From positions 756,932 to 820,931 of the forward strand of contig KE150450.1 in NCBI GenBank assembly GCA_000411415.1: a DNA stretch of 64,000 nt, given 5' to 3'. Both the position numbers and the translations under genes were made by a program. Shown here piece after piece: positions 44,173 through 51,479 of the stretch (within the stretch, counting starts at the first letter, position 1; every line of letters begins with the position of its first letter). The notes below the pieces were generated by a model. It worked only from the letters and a program-made list of their open reading frames with translations. It was not told the origin of the DNA and did no database searches. This DNA comes from Actinomyces sp. HPA0247 (GTDB lineage: Bacteria; Actinomycetota; Actinomycetes; Actinomycetales; Actinomycetaceae).

Positions 44173-44888
44173 GCGCGCACTCCTAGGGCGTCGAGGATCG
44201 GGTTGTCGGGTCGCACGTCGAAGGCGCGGATCCACGGGTCGGCGTCGGCGAGCTCGTCGGGACGCCCGGAGGCGACGATCGTGCGCCGCAGCAGGTACAG
44301 CCGGTCGCAGCCAGCGCGCGCGCCGATGAGGTCGTGCGTGGTCATGAGGAGGGCCCGTCCCCCGTCCGCGAGCGCGCGGAACAGGTCCATGAGCATCTCC
44401 TGCGTGGGCATATCGAGGCCGGTGAAGGGCTCGTCGAGGAGCAGCACGGCGGGCCGGATCGCGAGTGCCCGGGCGACGAGGACGCGCTGGCGCTGGCCGC
44501 CGGACAGCTCGCCGATGGGTCGCTTGGCGAGGTCGCGCATGCCCACGAGGGACAGGGCCTCCTCGACCGCGCGGAAGTGGGGGGTCCGAGCGCGCCCGAG
44601 CAGGCCTCGTCGCACGGTGACGGCCTGCAGGACGGCGTCGCGCACGCTGATCGGGAAGTCCCACGCGAACTCGTGGCGCTGCGGCACGTACCCGATCGCG
44701 CCGTCGGTCTCGACGCTGCCGCTGGAGGGGATGAGCCCCAGGATCGAGCGGATCAGCGTGGTCTTCCCGGCGCCGTTGGGTCCGATGAGGCCGACGAGCT
44801 CCCCGGCCTCGACCTCCAGGTCGACGCCCTCAAGGACGCTGCGCCCACCCAGGGACGCGCCCAGTCCGGTGACGCGCAGCTGGCTCAC
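44169..44888 (-). CDS. zinc/manganese ABC transporter ATPase (anchored-repeat type)
   Basis: 239 residues. Walker A GPNGAGKTT, signature ELSGGQRQRVLVARAL, Walker B AVLLLDEPFTGLD, H-loop TTHD; intact in every motif. Overlaps both neighbours by four bases (starts at ATGs coupled to preceding stop). TIGR03771-type ATPase of the anchored-repeat metal importer. Confidence 0.92.
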   Translation of the reverse strand: MSQLRVTGLGASLGGRSVLEGVDLEVEAGELVGLIGPNGAGKTTLIRSILGLIPSSGSVETDGAIGYVPQRHEFAWDFPISVRDAVLQAVTVRRGLLGRARTPHFRAVEEALSLVGMRDLAKRPIGELSGGQRQRVLVARALAIRPAVLLLDEPFTGLDMPTQEMLMDLFRALADGGRALLMTTHDLIGARAGCDRLYLLRRTIVASGRPDELADADPWIRAFDVRPDNPILDALGVRA

Positions 44889-45964
44889 TGCTCCCCTCCC
44901 CGATCGACGAGGCCGGGGCCGCGCTCGCCCGAGCCCTCACCGCGGGCGGTGGGCAGGGGCGCGAGGATGGAGTCGGCCTCGGCGATGGCGGCGGCCTGTT
45001 CGGCGCGGCTGCGGCGCGAGCGCGCCACGACGAGGGCGCCGATCACGAGGAGCGACGCCGCGGCGACGGCGATGATCGCGAGGAAGGCCCAGTCGGGCAG
45101 CCCGCCCGACGCGGCACCGGCGGCAGAGGAGGAACCGTCGGGGTCAGCAGCCCCGGAAGCAGCGGGTGCAGCACCAGAGGAAGGAGCGGAAGCACCATCG
45201 GCGGGGGCAGCTGCGGGCGCGGCCATGGCCAGGGCCTCGGACGCGGAGGCGGCATCACCGACGGCGAAGCGCAGGGTCGTGGAGGCACTCACGGCCTCGC
45301 CCGCGGTGGTCGTGCCCAGGAAGGTCACGGTCGCCGTGTAGGTGCCGGGCGCGGAGAACGCCCAGTTGGCGTGCACGTGCGTGCCCGAGTCGATCCACAC
45401 GTCGCCAGGCGCCGCACCCGAGTCGGCGAGCAGGAGGGGCTTGCCGAAGGTGCCGGACTGCAGGAACAGCCACGCGCGGCCTGGGCCGGACACGGGGCCG
45501 ACGCGCATAGTGAGGCCGCGGTCGATGGTGGCCGTGACGGCGGGGTCCTGCGTGTTCCAGCCGAGCCACACGACGCTCGGATTCTGCGTCTGGGGAACGA
45601 CGTACACGGGCTTGCCGGCGACGTCGGCCAGGAAGGGGTAGTCGGCAGAGTCGGGTGCGGTCATGATGGCCGCATCATTAACGCGCAGGACGGTCTGGTT
45701 GGGGTCGCGCCACACGGCGCCACTCTCGGCGTCGTGGCGCAGGCCGGCCCTCCACTGTCCATCGATCAGTCGGGGGCCGAGGTCGACGTGCCCGACGCTG
45801 ATCTCGCTGGCCTCATTCGACCATTCTTCGTGCGCGGCAACGCTCTGCGCGAGGTCGGGGTCGGGACTCGGGTCAGCAAAAGAAGAGGGGGCACCCGCGA
45901 TGATGAGCAACGCGGCGACAAGAAGCGAGAACACCGACAGGCCGAGGCGGGGGAATTGCACCAT
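44885..45964 (-). CDS. membrane-anchored surface protein with one anchored-repeat domain
   Basis: 359 residues from ATG 45964. Signal peptide LGLSVFSLLVAALLIIAGAP; one surface-repeat domain (ISVGHVDLGPRLIDGQWRAG, VYVVPQTQNPSVVWLGWNTQ, HVHANWAFSAPGTYT) of the TIGR03769 type; an Ala/Pro/Ser spacer; C-terminal helix WAFLAIIAVAAASLLVIGALVV and basic tail. No LPXTG. The upstream frame is open to ATG 46294, coupled as ATGA to the binding-protein stop; that start would add 110 residues of GC-rich repeat translation ahead of the signal peptide, so I prefer 45964, although its initiation region is buried in an inverted repeat. Confidence 0.75.
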   Translation of the reverse strand: MVQFPRLGLSVFSLLVAALLIIAGAPSSFADPSPDPDLAQSVAAHEEWSNEASEISVGHVDLGPRLIDGQWRAGLRHDAESGAVWRDPNQTVLRVNDAAIMTAPDSADYPFLADVAGKPVYVVPQTQNPSVVWLGWNTQDPAVTATIDRGLTMRVGPVSGPGRAWLFLQSGTFGKPLLLADSGAAPGDVWIDSGTHVHANWAFSAPGTYTATVTFLGTTTAGEAVSASTTLRFAVGDAASASEALAMAAPAAAPADGASAPSSGAAPAASGAADPDGSSSAAGAASGGLPDWAFLAIIAVAAASLLVIGALVVARSRRSRAEQAAAIAEADSILAPLPTARGEGSGERGPGLVDRGGEQ

Positions 45965-46023
45965 TAGAGCCGCGACACGCCGGCGACACGCCGTAGGGAT
46001 GCTTCTAATGCTGCAATTCCCCC
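45949..46023. repeat. 20-bp inverted repeat covering the start codon of the surface protein gene
   Basis: 45949-45968 (GGGGGAATTGCACCATTAGA) and 46004-46023 (TCTAATGCTGCAATTCCCCC) pair with a single mismatch; loop 35 nt. In the minus-strand mRNA the ATG of 45964 lies within the stem. Confidence 0.8.
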
Positions 46024-46024
46024 C

Positions 46025-46235
46025 GGCGGCGGGGCCTGGCCGGGCTTCGAGCTGAGTCGCCCACCCGCTCGGTCCCGTGGGCAGCGGCAAGGCCTGGCCG
46101 GGCTTGCGGAAAGGCCTCCGGCTAGCCCCGGTGGCGGCGGCAGGGCCTGGCCGGGCTTCGAGATCGACCACTCCGAGCGAAGCTCGCGTGTGGCGATCTC
46201 GCGGGCGGGCCGCCGCCACCGGGGCGTAGAGCCGG
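46025..46235. repeat. GC-rich dispersed repeat block
   Basis: Three copies of GGCCTGGCCGGGCTT (near 46034, 46091, 46145), then CGAGCGAAGCTCGCG plus TCGCGGGCGGGCCGCCGCCAC (46174-46218), shared with 51209-51259. A related GGCGGCGGCAGGGCCAGG segment is at 20310-20350. Confidence 0.7.
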
Positions 46236-46290
46236 CGGCCGCCCTGGCGGGCGACGCCTCGGTCGGAAGTCGGGCGAGAAGAGAAGGATT

Positions 46291-47979
46291 TCATGGCATC
46301 TCCTTGCCGCCCAGGCAGCGTGCCAGTGAGCGGGCGTTGTGTTCCATCATGTCGATGTAGGTGGGTGCTTGGTCGTCGAGGGTGTCGCCGTACAGGGGGC
46401 AGATGTCCACGCCCGCGTCGGTGGCGGCGGTGCGCAGGGTGGAGCGGGTGCGCGCCAGGTTGGGTTCGAGGAACACCGCGGGGATCGAGGAGTCGGACAG
46501 CGTGGCTTGTAGTTTGATCCGGTCGGCGATGGAGGGTTCGACGCTGGGGTTGGGTGCGACGAAGCCGGCGACGGTGAGCCCGTAGGCGTTGGCCAAGTAC
46601 GCGTACGCATCGTTGGTGGTGATGAGTTTGCGCCGCTCCTCGGGGATGGACGCGATGGTCGAGGCGACGGTGGCGTCGAGCTCGTCGAGGCGCGTCAGGT
46701 AGGCGGCTGCGTTGGCCCGGTAGGTGGCTTCGCCGTCGGGGTCGACGGAGATCAGCGAGTCGCGGATGACGCGCACGTACGCCTGGGCGTTGTGGACGTC
46801 GTGCCACAGGTGGGGGTCGATGTCGCCGTGGACGTGCTTGCCGAGGACGGCCTGGGGCAGCATGTAGACGTTCGCGCCGGGCTCGCCGATGAAGCGGAAC
46901 GAGGCCTCCCCGGGGATCGTGGTGAGCGCGCGGGTGGGCACTTCGATGACGACGTGGTCGAGGTCGGTGCATTCCATGGTGGAGGCGACGGCCGCCGCGG
47001 CGCTGGATGCGCCCACGCAGGGGGCCGAGGCCTCGTCCCCGCTGAGTGCGCCGGCGTCGGAGGCGAGTTCGACGCGCTTGGTGGTGAGGCTGACGGTGAT
47101 GTCTGCGTGACCGGCGGAGAGGACGCGGCGGCCTTCGGCGGCGGCGATGTCCTCGGGCGGGGTGCCGACGGCGAAGACGGCGGTGCCTTCCCCGACGCCC
47201 ACCGGCGTGGCGCCGGGCGTGGTGCGCAGGTTGGCGCGGAAGTGCACGCGGTACACGCCGGGCTGAGTAAATGCCCAGCTCATGTGCTGGTGGGCGTCGG
47301 CGGGCAGCTGCGCGGTGTCGGTGTCGTATCCGCCTGCGGCGTTGAAGCCGTCCGAGGTCGCGAAGGCGATCTCGGGCTGCCCGAACGACGTGGTGAGGTA
47401 GGCGGCGGCCTGGCCGGGCCCGTCGACGCCGGTGGTCGTCAGGTCAATCTGCGAGGCGCGGGTGGCCCCCATGTCGGCGCCGTCGCCCCACACGCGCATG
47501 CCGAGCCACGGGGTATCAAGCGCGCGGTCTTCGACGAGGGGGAGGATGGTGGCGCCGTTCTTGGCGGCCTCCTCGGCGACGGAGACAGAGCGCGAGCCGG
47601 CGGGCAGGTTGGAGTCGAGGGCACGGATGAGGGCGTGTTCCTCGAGCATGAGGTAGTTGGAGAAGGCGACGTCCGCGTAGGCAACATCGCGGATGGTGCG
47701 CAGGGAGGGTTCCCACGAGTGCGGGTCTGCACCGTTGGGCACCATCTGGGTGACATGGGCGCGGTCTCCGGCGACGTTGCGCACGAGGTCGGCGAGGATG
47801 CCGGTCGTGGCCACGACGCGCAGTTCACCGTCGGATGCTGGGTCGGGCGAGGGCGCGCACCCTGCCAGGGTCGCCGTGAGCGCTAACGTCGAGGCGGCGA
47901 GCACACACCCACTCCCCCGCCACCCACGAGAGGGGAGGCGGGGGATGAAGGAGAGTCGGCCTCGTGAATGAGGAGTCAC
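46291..47979 (-). CDS. metal ABC substrate-binding lipoprotein with inserted surface-repeat domain
   Basis: 562 residues. Lipobox LTATLAGCAPSP. The ZnuA/SsuA-type metal-binding fold is split: N-lobe ELRVVATTGILADLVRNVAG with the first ligand loop PNGADPHSWEPS, then a ~200-residue surface-repeat insert (AHQHMSWAFTQPGVYRVHFRA), then HVHGDIDPHLWHDVHNAQAYV, LITTNDAYAYLANAYGLTVA and VFLEPNLART. Metal ligands of the C-lobe appear present (DPHLWHD, LEPNLA). This is the TIGR03772 pattern. Start GTG 47979 overlaps the stop of the upstream surface protein (GTGA). Confidence 0.88.
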   Translation of the reverse strand: MTPHSRGRLSFIPRLPSRGWRGSGCVLAASTLALTATLAGCAPSPDPASDGELRVVATTGILADLVRNVAGDRAHVTQMVPNGADPHSWEPSLRTIRDVAYADVAFSNYLMLEEHALIRALDSNLPAGSRSVSVAEEAAKNGATILPLVEDRALDTPWLGMRVWGDGADMGATRASQIDLTTTGVDGPGQAAAYLTTSFGQPEIAFATSDGFNAAGGYDTDTAQLPADAHQHMSWAFTQPGVYRVHFRANLRTTPGATPVGVGEGTAVFAVGTPPEDIAAAEGRRVLSAGHADITVSLTTKRVELASDAGALSGDEASAPCVGASSAAAAVASTMECTDLDHVVIEVPTRALTTIPGEASFRFIGEPGANVYMLPQAVLGKHVHGDIDPHLWHDVHNAQAYVRVIRDSLISVDPDGEATYRANAAAYLTRLDELDATVASTIASIPEERRKLITTNDAYAYLANAYGLTVAGFVAPNPSVEPSIADRIKLQATLSDSSIPAVFLEPNLARTRSTLRTAATDAGVDICPLYGDTLDDQAPTYIDMMEHNARSLARCLGGKEMP

Positions 47980-49961
47980 GACTGTGCGCGCAGGTTGCGG
48001 CGGCGTCCGATCGCGCCCACCCACACGCAGGCCGCGCCCGTGAGCGCCCACGTCAGGGAGACGACGGTCAGCGGGATAGTGTCGGCGCCGGTGGTGGCCA
48101 GGGACAGGTCGCAGTCCTTGCCGGAGGCGGTGCGGCCGACGACCTGGGAGACCATGGGTCGCCCGTTCGGGCCGGTCGTGCCCGTGGCGGTGAGGTCACC
48201 GCCGGAGCCGAAGCCGCTGCCCGTGAGCGCCGCGCCGTTGGGGGTGACGCGCATGGTGATGGTCAGCGTGTAGGTGCCAGGCGCGGTGAACACCCAGTTC
48301 TGGTGGGCGTGCGTGTTGGCGCCGAGCGTGTAGCCGGTGCCCGGGCCATCGAAGACGTGCTCGCCGACGCCGGAGCCGAGCGCGCCCGCGTTAAAGACGG
48401 CGACGCGTCCGGGGCCCTCAACGGCGTCGAGGGTGAACTGGACGGGGCCGGTCGTGCCGGTGACGATCTCTTCGCGCTGGGAGTTCAGGCCCAGCCAGGG
48501 CACGCCCGCGATCTGAGTCGACGGGATCAGCCAGACGCTCGAGCCGGGGGTGGCAACGAAGCTGAGGTCGGCGGGCGCGGTGATGCGCGCGGCGTCACCG
48601 AGGGCGAAGGTCAGGGACGAGGGATCGACCCACTGGGCGGGTTGGCTGCGGTCGTCCTTGACTCGGGCGACGAGGGTGCCGTTTTCGATGGCGGGGCCCA
48701 GGTCGAAGTGGCCGTCGGTGGCGTTGCCGGAGGCGCCGTCGCCGACGCTCACGGTCAGCGTCGTGCGCGCGGTGTTCGCGGGCGCGCTGTTCGAGGCCAG
48801 GGTGGCGGCCTCGGCCTCGGTGGCCTCGCGGGTAACGCGGGTGGCGACGCAGCGCTCACCGCCGGTCGTGCCGGATGTGGTGCGCGCGCCCGAGGAGGGG
48901 GCAGGGTTCGCGCCGGTCGTCGTGCCGGTGGTTCCCGTCGTTCCCGTCGTGTCAGCGGAGGGGGCGCTGGGCGTTCCCGTGGCACCGCCCTCACCCTGGT
49001 CCTGGGCTGCCTGGTTGTTCGTGTTGTTCACGGAGCCGGGGCCCACGCCGGGGGCGGGCTGCGCCTGGTCGGTCGAGGGGGCCTGGGCGGCCTCGGCGAG
49101 GCACGAGGCCTCGTCGGCGACGTCGATCGTGTACGTGTGGGCGGCGGACTGTGCGGAGGCCGCGCCGGTGGCGCCGGGGGTCCACGCGCTCGCCTGGACG
49201 GTCAACGTGTAGCGGCCGGCACGCGTGAAGAGCCAGTTGACGTGCTTGTGGGCGGCGTAGGGCTGGTCGATGTCGTCGCCGCCCGGCGCTAGGTCGAAGC
49301 TGCCGTCATTGGTGACCGCCTTGGTGCCCTCGGTGAGGCTGGAGGTGAAGGCGTAGATACGGCCGTCGGCGGGACCCGTGTAGGAGATGTGGAAGCGCGC
49401 GGCGCCGTATCCGCCGGCCGTGACGCCCAGGGTGTCCCATCCGGGCCACAGCACGGTGGCCTGGTTGTCACCGGACTGGCCAAGCAGGTACGCGGCGGTG
49501 GGAGCGCCGGTCGCCTCGCTGACGGAGGTGGGGATCTGGGTCAGGGTGGACTTGTTGACGGCGAGGAGCGTCTGCTCGGGCTCACGCATGACGCCGGAGC
49601 CAGTCGCGTCCTCCTTGATGCGCAGGGTGAGCGCGCCGGACGCGTCGGAGGTCAGGTCGAAGATGTCGGCGTGGCCATGGTCCAGGGTGGCCGTGGTGCC
49701 GGCGGGGGCGGTGCGCATGAGCGCGCAGGCGGAAACGTCGGCCTCGGACGAGGCCGTGGCCGCGTCGGTCGTTGCGGCGTCGGCCTCGGTGGTGTCTGTA
49801 GCTGCTGCGTCGGTTGCTACCGCGTCAGCTGTGTCGGAGCCGGCGGTGGCCTCGTCGGCGGCGTGTGCCACTCCGGGCACGAGGAAGGAGGCGGCCGCAA
49901 GGGTCATTGCGGCGAAAGCCCGGGCCGCGCGGCCCGGGTTCCGGTGCTTCGTGGGGTTCAT
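47976..49961 (-). CDS. sortase-anchored surface repeat protein of the metal ABC operon
   Basis: 661 residues, TIGR03773 type. Signal peptide AFAAMTLAAASFLVPGVAHAA. Two surface-repeat domains (LDHGHADIFDLTSDASGALT; DGHFDLGPAIENGTLVARVK) each end with HVNWLFTRAGRYTLTV or HQNWVFTAPGTYTLTI. The C-terminus LATTGADTIPLTVVSLTWAL plus GAIGRRRN is a sorting signal (LAxTG, helix, basic tail), so the protein is likely linked to peptidoglycan by a sortase. First gene of the operon, 37 bases from a Zur-like box. ATG 49961 follows GAGGACTCCCTCC. Confidence 0.88.
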   Translation of the reverse strand: MNPTKHRNPGRAARAFAAMTLAAASFLVPGVAHAADEATAGSDTADAVATDAAATDTTEADAATTDAATASSEADVSACALMRTAPAGTTATLDHGHADIFDLTSDASGALTLRIKEDATGSGVMREPEQTLLAVNKSTLTQIPTSVSEATGAPTAAYLLGQSGDNQATVLWPGWDTLGVTAGGYGAARFHISYTGPADGRIYAFTSSLTEGTKAVTNDGSFDLAPGGDDIDQPYAAHKHVNWLFTRAGRYTLTVQASAWTPGATGAASAQSAAHTYTIDVADEASCLAEAAQAPSTDQAQPAPGVGPGSVNNTNNQAAQDQGEGGATGTPSAPSADTTGTTGTTGTTTGANPAPSSGARTTSGTTGGERCVATRVTREATEAEAATLASNSAPANTARTTLTVSVGDGASGNATDGHFDLGPAIENGTLVARVKDDRSQPAQWVDPSSLTFALGDAARITAPADLSFVATPGSSVWLIPSTQIAGVPWLGLNSQREEIVTGTTGPVQFTLDAVEGPGRVAVFNAGALGSGVGEHVFDGPGTGYTLGANTHAHQNWVFTAPGTYTLTITMRVTPNGAALTGSGFGSGGDLTATGTTGPNGRPMVSQVVGRTASGKDCDLSLATTGADTIPLTVVSLTWALTGAACVWVGAIGRRRNLRAQS

Positions 49962-49997
49962 GGAGGGAGTCCTCTAGGTGCTTCGCACGTGAATATG

Positions 49998-50016
49998 AAT
50001 GAGAATCGTTATCATT
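49998..50016. promoter_or_regulatory. Zur-like operator of the anchored-repeat metal operon
   Basis: AATGAGAATCGTTATCATT is a 19-bp near-palindrome matching the actinobacterial Zur pattern AATGAnAAnnnTTnTCATT. It lies 37 bases upstream of the TIGR03773 gene. Zinc would repress the importer. Distinguishing Zur from a Fur-family Mn or Fe regulator is not possible from the site alone. Confidence 0.75.
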
Positions 50017-50200
50017 CTAATATCATGGCCCACGTCGCGCAAAGTTCCGCGACCCGAAATCCCAGATCGATACCTATAACCGTGACCACTCCCCATCACC
50101 ATGACGTCCGACAGCCTTGATGACGGCCTGGAGGGGTCTGGCTTTTTCGGACCGTTTGTTTTGAGAGGGTTGTTCTGAGTAGTCCCGGCTGCTTGTGGCC

Positions 50201-50248
50201 GGCCAGCTTCGATGACGGCCAGCTTCGATGACGACCAGCTTCGATGAC
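50201..50248. repeat. three tandem 16-bp repeats
   Basis: GGCCAGCTTCGATGAC repeats exactly at 50201 and 50217, and once with one change at 50233. Confidence 0.9.
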
Positions 50249-50287
50249 CCCGTGAAACCTCGGAAAACACCGCTCCCCACCTCAATT

Positions 50288-50393
50288 TCGCATGCAATTC
50301 CCCCACCACTCTTTCAAACTTTGAAATCGGATCGTTGAAATTCCGCGGTTTTCTGGACGTTGTGAATTTGTCTGATGACCGAATTGCATGCCA
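50288..50393. repeat. ~105-bp element with terminal inverted repeats, copy 2
   Basis: TCGCATGCAATTC (50288-50300) and GAATTGCATGCCA (50381-50393, one change) enclose the same interior as the copy at 20405-20509; inter-end distance differs by one base. Confidence 0.78.
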
Positions 50394-50415
50394 AATTGGG
50401 GAGAGCTCCGGATCG

Positions 50416-50457
50416 ATGTCAGTGCTTCGCCAGGTAATGTCAGTGCTTCGCCAGGTA
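50416..50457. repeat. two tandem copies of a 21-bp unit
   Basis: ATGTCAGTGCTTCGCCAGGTA occurs twice head to tail without change. Confidence 0.9.
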
Positions 50458-50816
50458 CTGCGCAGATCCCACAACTCGTTCTCACAGTCCCCCACTTCGC
50501 CGTCGCCATGCCCCTCGCAGACCCAGGTCGCACAAACACCTCACCCGCACGATCTTCGCCGAACATCCATACCCCCGGTCAGGACCTCACCCGTCGACTG
50601 ACGAACTCACACGGACCGGCATCGAAACTTCTAAAACTTCGCCATCAATGCACGAGCGAAGCCGATGATGCGCACCAATTGTGACGGCCTGCGCACGCTC
50701 GTTCGGATCGTGTGCACGCAGCCACTTTGCTTTGCAATTACTTGGTTTTCGCTGCGATCTAAATTACTGGCCGATCGGTTGAATGCATGTTTTGGCAGGG
50801 ATAAACTATAACCATC

Positions 50817-50853
50817 AAGCGCCTGACAAAGCTGCCAAGCTCGCCAGGCGCTT
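50817..50853 (+). terminator. isolated intrinsic terminator, transcript unknown
   Basis: AAGCGCCTG ... CAGGCGCTT with 18-nt loop and TTCTTGTTT. No gene ends just upstream; the preceding 50690-50816 stretch may encode a small RNA, or the terminator may be a leftover. Confidence 0.6.
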
Positions 50854-50985
50854 TTCTTGTTTGAAACGCAGGGTCGCGCCGACGCCACCCGCGTTGGCAC
50901 ACTCCACGTACGAGACCGCCGGGCGATCCCCGGCCTCGTCAAACAGGGAATCAACACAACATACGATCCCACGAGGAGTTCACTC

Positions 50986-51084
50986 ATGTTCTCGACCATC
51001 GACGTCATGGTTGCCCAGGCTCACATCGATCAGCTCAACGAGCTCGCCGACGCCAAGCACCTGGTCAAGGCCGACCGCCACTGA
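50986..51084 (+). CDS. 32-residue small protein
   Basis: FSTIDVMVAQAHIDQLNELA followed by DAKHLVKADRH. ACGAGGAG sits 8 bases before ATG 50986, a strong ribosome site, and an intrinsic terminator lies ~30 bases after the stop. The helical, acidic-then-basic pattern is similar to actinomycete small ORFs but no function is known. Too short for routine gene calling. Confidence 0.6.
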   Translation: MFSTIDVMVAQAHIDQLNELADAKHLVKADRH

Positions 51085-51114
51085 GCGAATTCCGGCTCCG
51101 CCGGACTTCCACGC

Positions 51115-51150
51115 AAGTCCGCAGACCCGCGAGGGCTGCGGACTTTTTGT
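51115..51150 (+). terminator. terminator of the small-protein gene
   Basis: AAGTCCGCAG / CTGCGGACTT, perfect 10-bp stem with TTTTTGT tail. Confidence 0.88.
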
Positions 51151-51204
51151 ATACCGAGACGGGCACGAGGCACCACTCCCCCACGTCGCTTTCGGACAAC
51201 GAGT

Positions 51205-51262
51205 CGACGCGCCGAGCGAAGCTCGCGGCGCGGACGGCTCGCGGGCGGGCCGCCGGCCACGG
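51205..51262. repeat. second copy of the CGAGCGAAGCTCGCG...GGGCGGGCCGCCG element
   Basis: CGCCGAGCGAAGCTCGCGGC and TCGCGGGCGGGCCGCCGGCC; same order and spacing as at 46174-46218. The rest of the 51085-51479 gap has no gene apart from terminator and parS site. Confidence 0.72.
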
Positions 51263-51354
51263 GCACACCCAGCAGCCCGGCCCACAGCAAGCAGCCCGGC
51301 ACACACAGCGGCCGGGGCCTCCGGCGCTCGGAACACCAGCATCGCCACAACCAA

Positions 51355-51370
51355 TGTTTCACGTGAAACA
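51355..51370. promoter_or_regulatory. parS site 2
   Basis: TGTTTCACGTGAAACA, perfect. Confidence 0.93.
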
Positions 51371-51479
51371 TCTGCCCATCCACCGGCCCCGTTACCCCGT
51401 ATCGCCCGGAAAGTGGCACACTTGACCTATACGGTTATACGTAAGTTCACGCAAGACTTCATGCAAAGGATGGCATGCC

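Noticed and set aside
43117-45075. Long plus-strand frame opposite the metal transporter genes
   Set aside because: Antisense shadow of the permease and ATPase genes; Arg/Pro/Ser composition is typical of GC-rich mirror frames.
46295-46972. Upstream extension of the surface-protein frame
   Set aside because: Lies entirely inside the binding-protein gene in another frame.
50690-50816. Third copy of the 105-bp element
   Set aside because: Only a short TTGAATGCATG-like end resembles it; the interior does not align.
51422-51450. TTGACC plus TATAC promoter for the aminotransferase
   Set aside because: The spacing between the best -35 and -10 candidates is outside 15-19 bases.
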